Assembly (NCBI GenBank): GCA_963801055.1
Contig: CAWDDE010000008.1
Span: 186,001-250,000 of the forward strand
Source: DASUPK01 sp963801055
GTDB lineage: Bacteria > Actinomycetota > Thermoleophilia > Solirubrobacterales > 70-9
Length of the DNA stretch: 64,000 nucleotides
Direction of reading: 5' to 3'
The notes beneath the pieces were generated by a model, which saw only the letters and a program-made list of their open reading frames with translations, searched no databases and was not told the origin of the DNA. The position numbers were made by a program, and so were the translations under genes. Shown in pieces: positions 55,872 through 63,873 of this stretch (positions are counted from its first letter, which is position 1; each line of letters begins with the position of its first letter).

Positions 55872-55958
55872 GCCTACGGTATCTCGGGTGCACCGCTCGT
55901 CAACAGTGACCCGGAGCGGCTGCTGAAGCAGATCATCGAGGCCGACCCGGGGTGGTGA
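55872..55958 (+). pseudogene. possible C-terminal gene remnant
   Basis: On the plus strand, AYGISGAPLVNSDPERLLKQ followed by IIEADPGW and TGA reads like the C-terminus of a real protein. It has no start of its own: the 5' side is the start of the MFS gene on the other strand. It may be a leftover of a gene deleted when the neighbours were joined. Unrecognised; low confidence. Confidence 0.25.
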
Positions 55959-55988
55959 CGTCCACCTATTCCTGCCGCTAAGGCCGGC

Positions 55989-56369
55989 GTGTTTCCGACC
56001 ACCGCTCGCCGTAGCGTTTCGCGAGTGGCGATACCGCGTCTCTTGGACAGACTTCTCCGAAGTGATGCCCCCTACGGCGTCGTCGCGGAGTATCGCGGCG
56101 AGTGTGGACCCGATGACTTCGACGGGGCGTGCTGGGAGCTCCTGATCGCCGATGGAGCCTCCACGGGCATCGTCGAAGTTGAGCTCAGTGCGAGCGATGG
56201 TGGGCGCTACGGAATGGAAGTCCGCCCCGAGGCGATCGAGGACGCCACCGAGCGTCTGGCCGCCCATTTTCCGTTGGGGAAGAAGGCAGCATCCATGGTC
56301 GCGTGGTGTGAGCACATCGGCCCGCTTTACCTCCGGGGGGCGGGCCTCGAGCTGGATGCTTCGCGCTAA
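55989..56369 (+). CDS. small hypothetical protein
   Basis: 126 residues. Acidic, with a balanced helix/strand pattern (PRLLDRLLRSDAPYGVVAEY; WELLIADGASTGIVEVELSA; DATERLAAHFPLGKKAASMV) and two Cys. No signal or membrane segment. GTG 55989 is the longest start; GTG 56025 (VAIPRLLDRLL) is a good alternative since the first 12 residues look unstructured. No family recognised. Intact. Confidence 0.5.
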   Translation: MFPTTARRSVSRVAIPRLLDRLLRSDAPYGVVAEYRGECGPDDFDGACWELLIADGASTGIVEVELSASDGGRYGMEVRPEAIEDATERLAAHFPLGKKAASMVAWCEHIGPLYLRGAGLELDASR

Positions 56370-56402
56370 CGAACGTGCGTCGCGGGGTACCTTTCGTCCC
56401 CC

Positions 56403-56759
56403 GTGCCAAGGCAAGACAGAAGCTTCGTGCTGGACGTCTCGGGCAGCGCTGTGCGCAGAGCCGTGCGGGCGACCCTGGCTGAACTGGCCTGGGAAAGCGA
56501 ACTCGAAGGCGACCAGACCGTCGCCTGGGAGGACCCGGTGAGGCTCTGCTGCTCCGTGTCGCCAGTGAAGGCGCGAATCGGCATTACCGACCATGGCGAC
56601 GACGCCACGCAGATTGAGATCGAGGTCTCCGTCCCCGGCTTCGGTCCTGTTCCCAAGCGCCAGCTCGCCGATCGCAGCGCGGGACTCGAGCAGCGGATCA
56701 GACGCTGGGCCGCCAACCCCATGACGGGGTCGAGTGACCCTGTTCCCGTCGCCCCCTGA
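56403..56759 (+). CDS. small hypothetical protein
   Basis: 118 residues from GTG 56403: RSFVLDVSGSAVRRAVRATL, ELAWESELEGDQTVAWEDPV, ARIGITDHGDDATQIEIEVS, VPGFGPVPKRQLADRSAGLE. The alternation of helix and strands suggests a small alpha/beta fold of the SRPBCC type, but this is only a guess. 33 bases after the previous unknown gene, so probably co-transcribed. Intact. Confidence 0.5.
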   Translation: MPRQDRSFVLDVSGSAVRRAVRATLAELAWESELEGDQTVAWEDPVRLCCSVSPVKARIGITDHGDDATQIEIEVSVPGFGPVPKRQLADRSAGLEQRIRRWAANPMTGSSDPVPVAP

Positions 56760-56870
56760 CGCGTCCGCAGCAGGGCGCGCCAGCGATGTGCCTGTGTTCG
56801 AAATACCGCCGGGGTAGCGCGCCGCAAGAAAAACCGGGACAAGGTCGGCCCACGCGGGGTGAGCAGCCAG

Positions 56871-56959
56871 CGGAGGGGGTGGGATTCGAACCCACGAGGG
56901 ACCTAACGGCCCCTAACGGTTTTCGAGACCGCCCCGTTCAACCACTCCGGCACCCCTCC
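56871..56959 (-). tRNA. tRNA-Ser (CGA anticodon)
   Basis: 89 bases with acceptor GGAGGGG / CCCCTCC, D-arm GCCGGAGTGGTTGAACGGGG, anticodon stem GCGGT-CTCGAAA-ACCGT (anticodon CGA, serine UCG), the long variable arm typical of serine tRNAs, and T-arm GTGGGTTCGAATCCCAC. Discriminator G. CCA is not encoded. Confidence 0.93.
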
Positions 56960-57117
56960 GGGGCACGAAAGAGGCTAGCGGCGCCGGGTGCATACCAGTC
57001 TGCGTATCAGTCTCCTCGCTCGCATCCGCGCTACGGGCCTGCTCTCGGCACTCGCTAGAAGCGCATCGAGTCGGCTTGCTGCTTCGCTCTCGGGGGCGGG
57101 CTGTTCGCGCAGCGTGG

Positions 57118-58641
57118 CTACTGGACCTGCCTATCTTTGCCAGCCCCGCCCTTGAGGATGTCCTTGCCGGGACCGCCCTTGAGGGTGTCCTTGCCCGCCT
57201 CGCCGTAGAGCTTGTCCTTGCCCTTGCCGCCGTTCAGGGTGTCCTTGCCCGCACCACCGCAAATCAGATCGTTGCCGGCGAGGCCGGAGAGCTTGTCGTT
57301 CGCGCCCAAGCCCACGATCACATCCTTACCGGGCGTGCCCTTGCGGACGTCGCTGCCGTTCGTGCCGACGATGGTCGCCGGCTTCCCCTTGCAGGTAGGC
57401 GGGTTGAAGGTGGCCGTCGCGACCTTGTCGGCGTCCATTGTCAGTACGCAGGCGCCGGTCCCCACGCAGGCCCCGCTCCAACCGACGAAAGTCGACCCGC
57501 CGGTTCCCGCCGCGTTCAGCGTCAGCGAGGTTCCGCGTTGGTAGATCTCCGTACAGTCGCCAGGGCAGCTTATTCCGGGACCGGTGACGGACCCGGTCCC
57601 AGAGTCGCCGAGGTTGACGGTGAGGGTTGACACGATCGGCTGCCAGTCGGGGCGCCTGTCGGCGAAGGGGCCGTTGGTCAGGTTGGTCTGCCCAGTGCCA
57701 TCGGCGTTCATCACGAAGATCTCCGCCGGGCCGTCCCGGTGACTTCGGAAGGCGATCCGCTGCCCATCGGGGGAGAAGGCGGGCTCGCCGTCGAGCGCCG
57801 GATCGTTGCTGAGCCGGCTCTCCGCGGTGCCGTCGGCGTTCATCACGTAGATCTCCCCGTTGCCGTCGCGGTCGGTTCGGAAGGCGATCCGGCCGCCGTC
57901 GGGGGAGAAGCTGGGCCGCGACTCGGATGCCGCGCTGTTGGTGAGCCGGGTCGGGTTCGAGCCATCGGTGTTCATGGTGTAGATCTCGAAGTTGCCGTCA
58001 CGATCGCTCGCGAAGGCGATCCGGTGGCCGTCCGGGGAGAAGGTGGGCTGACCCTCGAACGCGGTGTTGTTGGTGAGGCGAGTCTCCCCGCTTCCGTCGG
58101 CGTTCATGACGAAGATCTCCATGTCGGCCTGCAAGCCGCGGTCGCTCATGAAGGCGATCTGTTTGCCGTCGGGGGAGAAGGCGGGCTGGAAGTCGGCCGC
58201 CGTGTTGTTGGTGAGCCGAGTCTGGTCCGAGCCGTCGGCGTTCATGACGTAGACCTCGCTGTTGCCGTCACGCTCGCTTACGAAGGCGATCCTGTGCCCG
58301 TCTGGGGAGAACGCGGCGTCGCGGTCGATCGCCAGCTCGTTGGTGAGGCGGGTCTGGCCCGAGCCATCCGCCTCCATCACGTAGATCTCGGTGTTGCCGT
58401 CGCGGGTGCTGTCGAAGGAGATCTTGCCCGGCTCGCCGGGGTAGGCAGCCTCGCTGCGGGAGCTGAGGGTGGCGAGAAATGAGGTAACCGTGAGCAGGCT
58501 CAGCCCGGCGGCTATCCAGAGCCCGCGCCTATTGCCGACGTATCGCTGGTCGGCGATCACCGCCGCGACAGCCGCAAGCGATACGAGCAAGAACCGCCCC
58601 ACGAGGCCAACCCTCGCACACCAGGCAGCGGCCCGCGCCAT
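57118..58641 (-). CDS. TolB-type beta-propeller protein with Cys loop and C-terminal RTX repeats
   Basis: ~507 residues. A signal/anchor region (GRFLLVSLAAVAAVIADQRY; GLWIAAGLSLLTVTSFLATL) is followed by seven PD40-type propeller repeats, each with a core like AFSPDGHRIAFVSERDGNSE and VYVMNADGSDQTRLTN, then an Ig-like/InlB-type repeat (ITEIYQRGTSLTLNAAGTGG-like segment with paired Cys), and at the end six short glycine-aspartate (GGxGxD-like) nonapeptides (GNDLICGGAGKDTLNGGKGK) that bind calcium. Suggests a secreted or surface-anchored protein. ATG 58641 is chosen (MARAAAWCARVG); the frame extends to 58704. Intact. Function unknown; carbohydrate- or protein-binding roles are plausible. Confidence 0.82.
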   Translation of the reverse strand: MARAAAWCARVGLVGRFLLVSLAAVAAVIADQRYVGNRRGLWIAAGLSLLTVTSFLATLSSRSEAAYPGEPGKISFDSTRDGNTEIYVMEADGSGQTRLTNELAIDRDAAFSPDGHRIAFVSERDGNSEVYVMNADGSDQTRLTNNTAADFQPAFSPDGKQIAFMSDRGLQADMEIFVMNADGSGETRLTNNTAFEGQPTFSPDGHRIAFASDRDGNFEIYTMNTDGSNPTRLTNSAASESRPSFSPDGGRIAFRTDRDGNGEIYVMNADGTAESRLSNDPALDGEPAFSPDGQRIAFRSHRDGPAEIFVMNADGTGQTNLTNGPFADRRPDWQPIVSTLTVNLGDSGTGSVTGPGISCPGDCTEIYQRGTSLTLNAAGTGGSTFVGWSGACVGTGACVLTMDADKVATATFNPPTCKGKPATIVGTNGSDVRKGTPGKDVIVGLGANDKLSGLAGNDLICGGAGKDTLNGGKGKDKLYGEAGKDTLKGGPGKDILKGGAGKDRQVQ

Positions 58642-58696
58642 CACCCCCCCACCGCACCGATCTGGCGTCCGGGGAGAACACCTCGCCCTCAGGCGC

Positions 58697-59089
58697 CTAC
58701 TCACCCGGCTCGAATCGGGCGAATCCGGCGTGCGGGCGATGGACGATGACGTCTCCGGATCCCAACAGGCGTGCCTTGTCCTCTAACTGCCTGATCGCCT
58801 TGTCGCTTGGCTCGCCGTAGACGCGGATGGACGACAGCGTGATGAGATCCGCGAAGCGTCGGAAGGCGGGGCCAGCCACCTTCATGTGATAGTCGAGGGA
58901 CGCGGAATCGACGTGAAGATGGGCGACCGTCATCTGACCGCCGTCGTTACTCAGGTAGACGCTGTAAGCGATCAGCCGGGGCTCGTTGGCCTCGATGAAT
59001 TCGACCAACTCCTTGATGGCGGCCTTCAGTGCCTCGAGGGCCCCCTCGCGTACCTCCGATGTATCGACGTATAGGAGCGGCTCGGACAT
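58697..59089 (-). CDS. small hypothetical protein (dimeric alpha/beta-like)
   Basis: 130 residues: MSEPLLYVDTSEVREGALEA, LKAAIKELVEFIEANEPRLI, AYSVYLSNDGGQMTVAHLHV, FRRFADLITLSSIRVYGEPS. The beta-alpha-beta arrangement with a central strand containing paired His (VAHLHVD) resembles antibiotic-biosynthesis-monooxygenase/ferredoxin-like folds. Not assigned to a family. ATG 59089 with GGGGGAT upstream. Intact. Precedes the TolB/RTX gene by 55 bases, possibly in one unit. Confidence 0.6.
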   Translation of the reverse strand: MSEPLLYVDTSEVREGALEALKAAIKELVEFIEANEPRLIAYSVYLSNDGGQMTVAHLHVDSASLDYHMKVAGPAFRRFADLITLSSIRVYGEPSDKAIRQLEDKARLLGSGDVIVHRPHAGFARFEPGE

Positions 59090-59236
59090 ATCCCCCGTTT
59101 GTTGACCTCCCTTAGCGGCCCAGTCTCTCAGTTCCGCTTTCGCGGGGAAGCCGAAGCACTCGCCTACTGGTACGAGCCCGGGAAGTAGCCACATTGGAGG
59201 GCAACCCTCGGGGGCTCCCAGAAGCGGTGCTTGCCG

Positions 59237-59254
59237 CCGGGTATACCGGGTATA
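59237..59254 (+). repeat. tandem 9-base repeat upstream of the DUF4331 gene
   Basis: CCGGGTATA twice in direct tandem, containing the palindrome GGTATACC (59240-59247), 49 bases before the DUF4331 ATG in the gap from the hypothetical gene at 59089. It is the AT-richest part of the gap, so it may be the promoter or an operator. Confidence 0.4.
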
Positions 59255-59302
59255 TCCTGAGCGCGCTGTTCGACAAGCACGGTTAGGGGGCAAGGAGGAC
59301 CT

Positions 59303-60292
59303 ATGTCACACCACTACTCGGGCGCTGATTTTGGCTTCCCGCTAGGCGATGCCCGACTCGACTACTGCGACCTGTACGCCTTCCCCAAGCCGCAGGACAC
59401 GAACAAGTCGATCCTCATCATGGACGTGCATCCGTCCAAGGCTCTCCCGGAGGGGACCACCACTCCAGAGCCATTCGCGCCTGAGGCGATCTACGAGCTC
59501 AGGATCGACACCGACGGGGATCTGGTCGCGGACATCACCTATCGGTTCCGATTCTCGCCGTCAGAGAACGGGGCGCAGATTGCGACGGTCCGCCGCGTCG
59601 AGGGCGTCGACGGCGAGGGCGAGGGCGACGGCGGGGAAGCGATCATCGAGGGTGCTCCAGTGTCGAACGGCCCAGAAGCTGGGGTGACGGAGGCGGGCGA
59701 GTACCGCTTCTTCGCGGGCTGGCGCAGTGACCCCTTCTTCTACGACGCGGGCGGTGGCCTTAACGATTTCCAGTTCACGGGAGACGACTTCTTCGCCGAC
59801 GCCGACATATGCAGCATGGTGCTCGAGCTTCCCAATGGCGAGTTCGGAGATGGCGAGGTGGGGCTCTGGCACCGAACGCTGGTCCCGGCAGATGACGGGA
59901 ACTGGACCCAGGTGGAGCGGGGGGCTCGAACCCAGGTGGTCCCCTTCCTCGTCCCGAACGAGGAGAAGGACGCATACGTCGGCAGCGAGCCGGCAGATGA
60001 CGATCGCTTCGTCGACGTGATGGCCCACTCGCTGGAGCACACAGGTGGCTACTCTCCGGAGGAGGCCAAGCGGGTGGCGGGGACCTTGCTGCCGGACATC
60101 ATCCGATACGACCCCGAGCGCCCGGTTGCCTACCCGGACAATGGCCGCGCGCTCACCGACGATGTGGGCGATTCCATGACGGCCATCTTCACGAACGGGA
60201 AGGTGACGGAGGACGGGGTGGGGCCACACAACGACCTGCTCCCCGAATTCCCATACCTCGGGCCGCCACACGAGAACCGGACGGAGCCGTAA
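59303..60292 (+). CDS. DUF4331 family protein
   Basis: 329 residues. Family start SHHYSGADFGFPLGDARLDY, CDLYAFPKPQDTNKSILIMD, then the DADICSMVLELPNGEFGDGE and ADIIRYDPERPVAYPDNGRA-like region, with many Asp/Gly and few charges. Proteins of this family bind metals or form beta-propeller-like folds in environmental bacteria; no assigned enzyme activity. No signal peptide is evident here. ATG 59303 has AAGGAGG upstream. Intact. Followed by a Cache-domain protein at 45 bases, likely one operon. Confidence 0.8.
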   Translation: MSHHYSGADFGFPLGDARLDYCDLYAFPKPQDTNKSILIMDVHPSKALPEGTTTPEPFAPEAIYELRIDTDGDLVADITYRFRFSPSENGAQIATVRRVEGVDGEGEGDGGEAIIEGAPVSNGPEAGVTEAGEYRFFAGWRSDPFFYDAGGGLNDFQFTGDDFFADADICSMVLELPNGEFGDGEVGLWHRTLVPADDGNWTQVERGARTQVVPFLVPNEEKDAYVGSEPADDDRFVDVMAHSLEHTGGYSPEEAKRVAGTLLPDIIRYDPERPVAYPDNGRALTDDVGDSMTAIFTNGKVTEDGVGPHNDLLPEFPYLGPPHENRTEP

Positions 60293-60337
60293 AGAGACCG
60301 CCGCACGCGGCGACGGAACTAGCCCGAGGAGACCCGG

Positions 60338-61117
60338 ATGCTGACCTCGCTCAAGTTCGGCGGGGCGCTCGCCGCTTCTCTCGTCGTTCTGCTCGCTCCG
60401 TCAGCGGTGAGCGCGGCGGGCTCGCAGGCCCCCGGCGGCAAGGTGAGCGCGATCGAGCGGGTTGCCCGCCATCTGCGCCGGGACCTGAACGGGATCCTGG
60501 CCCAGGCGCGGACGCAGCTCGAGCAGCTCTCGCGCCTTCCCTCCGTGCAGGCGGGCGACAAGGGCGCTTGCAACAGGGACATGGAGATGCGCGCCGGCTC
60601 GCCGCGCTACACGGCGCTGGGGGCGGCGGACCTCGCCGGCGATGTCTACTGCCTCTCGGTACCGAATGGCCTCCCCGTCAGCATCGCCGACCGCGCCTAC
60701 TTCCTGCGCGCGCTCGGCACCGGGGACCTCGGGGTCGGGGACTACCAGATCGGGCGGGTGACCGGTCAGGGCTCGGTCGGGCTCGGCTTCCCGGTGCGGG
60801 TCGGCGGGCGGATCACCGGCATCACCCTTTCACCCCTATCGCTGGCCTGGCTCGATCAGCGGGTCGAGGCCCAGTTGAGGCGGCCGATCCGCGACCTTCT
60901 GGTGATCGATGACCACGGCACCGTGCTCGCCCACGCCGGTGGCGCGGCGGCCGTGGTGGGGACCAACCTGGGCGGCACTGCTCTGGTGAAGAAGGCCCTG
61001 CACGGGGACCGGAGGGTTGGTCGCACGCGCTTCGGCGGTAAGAGGGTCAGGGCGGCGTTCGATCTGGTGCCGCTCTCCGACGACGCCATGCACATCGCCG
61101 TCACCAGTGGGCTCTAG
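60338..61117 (+). CDS. secreted Cache-domain (dCache-like) protein
   Basis: 259 residues. Cleavable signal peptide (ALAASLVVLLAPSAVSAAGS), a long helix (HLRRDLNGILAQARTQLEQL), then a PAS/Cache-type ligand-binding core (ADRAYFLRALGTGDLGVGDY, QIGRVTGQGSVGLGFPVRVG, RIRDLLVIDDHGTVLAHAGG-like). In chemoreceptors and sensor kinases this domain sits in the periplasm; here it stands alone without output domain. A ligand-binding protein delivering signal to a partner is inferred. ATG 60338. Intact. Paired with the upstream DUF4331 gene. Confidence 0.75.
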   Translation: MLTSLKFGGALAASLVVLLAPSAVSAAGSQAPGGKVSAIERVARHLRRDLNGILAQARTQLEQLSRLPSVQAGDKGACNRDMEMRAGSPRYTALGAADLAGDVYCLSVPNGLPVSIADRAYFLRALGTGDLGVGDYQIGRVTGQGSVGLGFPVRVGGRITGITLSPLSLAWLDQRVEAQLRRPIRDLLVIDDHGTVLAHAGGAAAVVGTNLGGTALVKKALHGDRRVGRTRFGGKRVRAAFDLVPLSDDAMHIAVTSGL

Positions 61118-61136
61118 GCCCCTGGGACGACCCCTT

Positions 61137-61163
61137 AGTGTCGCTTGGGACAGAGGCGACACT
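61137..61163 (+). terminator. hairpin downstream of the Cache gene
   Basis: AGTGTCGC (61137-61144) and GCGACACT (61156-61163) form an 8-bp stem with an 11-base loop, 20 bases after the Cache stop and followed by a short T-run (ttg). It may be a weak terminator or a regulatory palindrome. Confidence 0.45.
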
Positions 61164-61181
61164 TTGAATCGAAAGCAGCAC

Positions 61182-61215
61182 TGCTTGGCGGCGGCCAAGC
61201 ACCTCCCTGTAATAG
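61182..61215 (+). promoter_or_regulatory. palindrome and promoter of the SpoIIAA-like gene
   Basis: A perfect 8-bp inverted repeat TGCTTGGC-GGCG-GCCAAGCA (61182-61201) overlaps a possible -35 box TTGGCG (61186-61191), with TAATAG as the -10 (61210-61215) 18 bases on. The ATG follows at 61258. A repressor bound to the palindrome would cover the promoter. Confidence 0.4.
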
Positions 61216-61257
61216 GCTCGGCCCGCCACGAGTCGAAAGGGAGAGGAGTAGGCAAGG

Positions 61258-61632
61258 ATGTCTCTGCGACGGATCGATGACATGCCGCCCGGAACGATCG
61301 GTTTCGAGGCGATCGGCGAGGTCGAGGACGACGACTGGGAGAAGCAGGTCGAGCCGGTGCTGCGGAGCGAGATGGCCGAGGGCCAGAAGATCCGCCTGCT
61401 CTACCTGCTCGGCCCCGAGGCCCGCGAGGTCGAGGGCGACGCGATGACCGCCGACACCGGCTTCCGCGCCCGCTTTGCGACCTCGTTCGACCGCGTCGCC
61501 GTGGTCAGCGACGAGAGCTGGATGCGTCCCGCGATGGGGGCGCTGTCGTTCCTGCTACCCGGCAAGGCGAAGGCGTTCCCGGTCGCCGAGCTGGAGGCCG
61601 CGAAGGCCTGGCTCGCCGAAAACGGCACCTAG
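61258..61632 (+). CDS. SpoIIAA/STAS-like domain protein
   Basis: 124 residues of the SpoIIAA-like (PF11964-type) fold: PPGTIGFEAIGEVEDDDWEK, VEPVLRSEMAEGQKIRLLYL, FRARFATSFDRVAVVSDESW, PGKAKAFPVAELEAAKAWLA. These proteins bind lipids or nucleotides and often act in membrane-linked signalling; no phosphorylatable Ser like that of true anti-sigma antagonists is obvious. ATG 61258 with GGAGAGGAG upstream. Intact. Alone on its transcript, with a palindromic promoter. Confidence 0.82.
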   Translation: MSLRRIDDMPPGTIGFEAIGEVEDDDWEKQVEPVLRSEMAEGQKIRLLYLLGPEAREVEGDAMTADTGFRARFATSFDRVAVVSDESWMRPAMGALSFLLPGKAKAFPVAELEAAKAWLAENGT

Positions 61633-61724
61633 ACGCGACGGCGAGGGCCGCCTTCGCCACGAAGCCGTTTGAGGCGAGACAGCGGCGCATCGACTAAATC
61701 CGGGGACCGTCGAAGCGCCGGTCC

Positions 61725-62102
61725 TCAGCCTGCGAGCTCGAGCAGCTCGATCCTGTAGCCGTCGGGGTCCCTGACGAAGCAGAGGCGGGAGCCGCCCTCG
61801 CGGATTCGATAGGGCGGCTTCTCCGGCTCGATCCCCATCTCCTTGAGATGCTCGAGAGTGACGTCCAGGTCGTCGACCGTGAGCGCCACGTGACCGTAGG
61901 CGGTACCCAGCTCGTAGCCGTCGACGCCGTAGTTATGGGTCAGCTCGAGCTCGGGCAGCTCCTCACCCGGCACGCCCATGAAGATGTTGGTTGCCTCGTC
62001 GCGGATCGGCACCTCGCGGCGCTTCTCGAGCCCCAGGGCCTCGTAGAAGGCGACCGATCGCTGGGGATCGGTGATTCGGTAGCAGGTGTGGATCAGCCGC
62101 AC
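61725..62102 (-). CDS. gloA: lactoylglutathione lyase/glyoxalase I family protein
   Basis: 125 residues of the vicinal oxygen chelate fold: RLIHTCYRITDPQRSVAFYE, ALGLEKRREVPIRDEATNIF, LELTHNYGVDGYELGTAYGH, VALTVDDLDVTLEHLKEMGI, VRDPDGYRIELLE. Metal ligands are the His near the start, Glu in LELTHN, His in YGHVAL and Glu in RIELLEL, as in GloA. Detoxifies methylglyoxal with glutathione or an actinobacterial thiol. ATG 62102. Intact. Its upstream side carries a tRNA fragment. Confidence 0.93.
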   Translation of the reverse strand: MRLIHTCYRITDPQRSVAFYEALGLEKRREVPIRDEATNIFMGVPGEELPELELTHNYGVDGYELGTAYGHVALTVDDLDVTLEHLKEMGIEPEKPPYRIREGGSRLCFVRDPDGYRIELLELAG

Positions 62103-62116
62103 GGCGCGAACTCTAT

Positions 62117-62158
<42 letters not shown>

Positions 62159-62168
62159 ACTGGGGTTT

Positions 62169-63452
62169 TTAGCGGGAGTCGCGGGCCGCGGCGGTGAAGA
62201 TGGATTTCGCCATCAACGAGGGCTCAGCGGCGGAGCGCGTCTCGTTCACCTCGGCTCGCACGGCGCGCACCTCGGGGTCGCCGGGAGCGGCGGCCGCGGC
62301 GAACTCGGCGAGATGCCCGGCGAGACGAAGCTCGCCTTCCGATGCCAGCTCCCTGGCCCGGTGGGCCAATTCGGATGCCCCGCCCGCCAGCGCGGCGATC
62401 TCTTGGGCCAGCTCGCTCGTGCGGGCGGGCTTCAGGTCGGCGGGGTCAAGGTCATACCAGCCGCCGTAGGCGCGCCAGACGCTGCGTACGATGAACTCCG
62501 GATCGTCGTAGATTGGCCGCAGATAGGGCTTCTCGAGCAGTTCCGCAGGTGCCCTAACCTCATGCAGGATCTGGTTGAGAGGGGCGTCCTCGTTCATCAG
62601 CCGCACGGTCTCGTCGTGCAGATGCTCGAGCAGCGCGGCAGTGTCGTCAAGGATTGCTCGCACTCGATCCGCGCCTACCACCGGGAGGCCGTGCCCGGGC
62701 AGCAGGGCCTCGGCACCGAGGGCGGACATCTCACGCAGCGCTGCCGCCCATTCCCGCGGATAACGTTGGACCTTCTGCGGGTTGCCCGCGTTGGGCACAG
62801 ACCAGATGATCAGATCGCCCGAGCAGAGTGCCCGCCGGCCGGGGACCCACGTCCAGGTGTGGTCGTCCGTCTCGCCCTTCGCATGATGGAGCTCGAAGCG
62901 CTCGCCCCCCACCTCGAGTTCGACCTCGTCGCGGTAGGTCTCGTCCGGGTACCTGTACTCGGTCGGCCAGGGAACGGGGACGCCGAACTGGCGCGAGTTG
63001 ATTGCGCTGTTGTATCCCGCCGTGAGCTTGTAGCGGTCGAAGCGAGCCGGGACGTTCTCATGGGCCACCACCCTCGGCGGTGCCCAGCCTTGGTCCCTCG
63101 CGTCCTGTTCGAACGGACCCATCCCGAGGACGTGGTCGATGTGGCCGTGGGAGAAGATCGTGGTGTCGAGCCGCGCCGGTGACCATGCCCGGATCATCCG
63201 GTGGATGTCTGCCGCCGAGAAGGGCGCGCCGCTGTCGACGCAGACCAGTCCCTCAGTGGTTTCGAAGGCGCTGACGTTGGCGAACGAGTTGACGAAGGCG
63301 GTGCCCTGGCCGATCTCGACCAGCTCGCCGCGAGAGACAAACGGATTGACGGCCTTCTCGTTGCCCGGATGCTCGGGCGAGGGAGGCCCGGCGACGTCGA
63401 GGTCGCCGCTCCATAGCCTGTCAGCGAGTTCCAAGAGGTCCACGGAGGGCAA
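62169..63452 (-). CDS. large metallo-beta-lactamase hydrolase, alkylsulfatase-like
   Basis: 427 residues. MBL core: TTIFSHGHIDHVLGMGPFEQ gives the metal motif (HxHxDH), with Glu-Asp in KGETDDHTWTWVPGRRALCS and the last His in LLPGHGLPVVGADRV. The C-terminal ~170 residues are helical (ALLEHLHDETVRLMNEDAPL; VWRAYGGWYDLDPADLKPAR), the pattern of the alkylsulfatase dimerisation region. Such enzymes split sulfate esters; a lipid-like or other ester is also possible here. ATG 63452. Intact. It lies right of the tRNA fragment and could be part of an integrated segment. Confidence 0.82.
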   Translation of the reverse strand: MPSVDLLELADRLWSGDLDVAGPPSPEHPGNEKAVNPFVSRGELVEIGQGTAFVNSFANVSAFETTEGLVCVDSGAPFSAADIHRMIRAWSPARLDTTIFSHGHIDHVLGMGPFEQDARDQGWAPPRVVAHENVPARFDRYKLTAGYNSAINSRQFGVPVPWPTEYRYPDETYRDEVELEVGGERFELHHAKGETDDHTWTWVPGRRALCSGDLIIWSVPNAGNPQKVQRYPREWAAALREMSALGAEALLPGHGLPVVGADRVRAILDDTAALLEHLHDETVRLMNEDAPLNQILHEVRAPAELLEKPYLRPIYDDPEFIVRSVWRAYGGWYDLDPADLKPARTSELAQEIAALAGGASELAHRARELASEGELRLAGHLAEFAAAAAPGDPEVRAVRAEVNETRSAAEPSLMAKSIFTAAARDSR

Positions 63453-63873
63453 CCTACAGACGGTGCGTCTCCTTTAGATCGAATAGGCGGCCCGATATGT
63501 CTCTCGCTACCACCGCACGCGTATCCGCGAGACCAGCCGGCATCCCAACTAGGGAGCTGGCGCTCCTGCCTTCACGCGACCACGTCGGTTGCCGCCAACA
63601 TGCTGCTTTCCATCGAAAGCAGCGGTTTGAGGTGACGCTTCTCGGGCCCGAGTCTGCGTGCGCGTCCGCGTAGCGCTGGCTCGTCCGCGACTGCGCGGCG
63701 CCAGCTGCAAGGCTCGGCCGTCAGGAGTACGGTGGTTGTTGGAACGGTTGCTGGACCTGCTGACGAGCCGAAGTAGACCCGCCATCCCGCTCGGTCTCCG
63801 GTCTGGTTGAAACCCAAGAGGACGCCCCGTTAGTAACGCGCTGGCGGTCGCGGACTCGACAAGGAGCAGTTCC
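63453..63873. other. gene-poor stretch, less GC-rich than the rest
   Basis: 420 bases with no convincing gene on either strand; the open frames here lack codon bias. It contains no repeats or hairpins that I can support. The composition looks visibly less GC-rich, in contrast to the dense coding before it. Confidence 0.4.
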
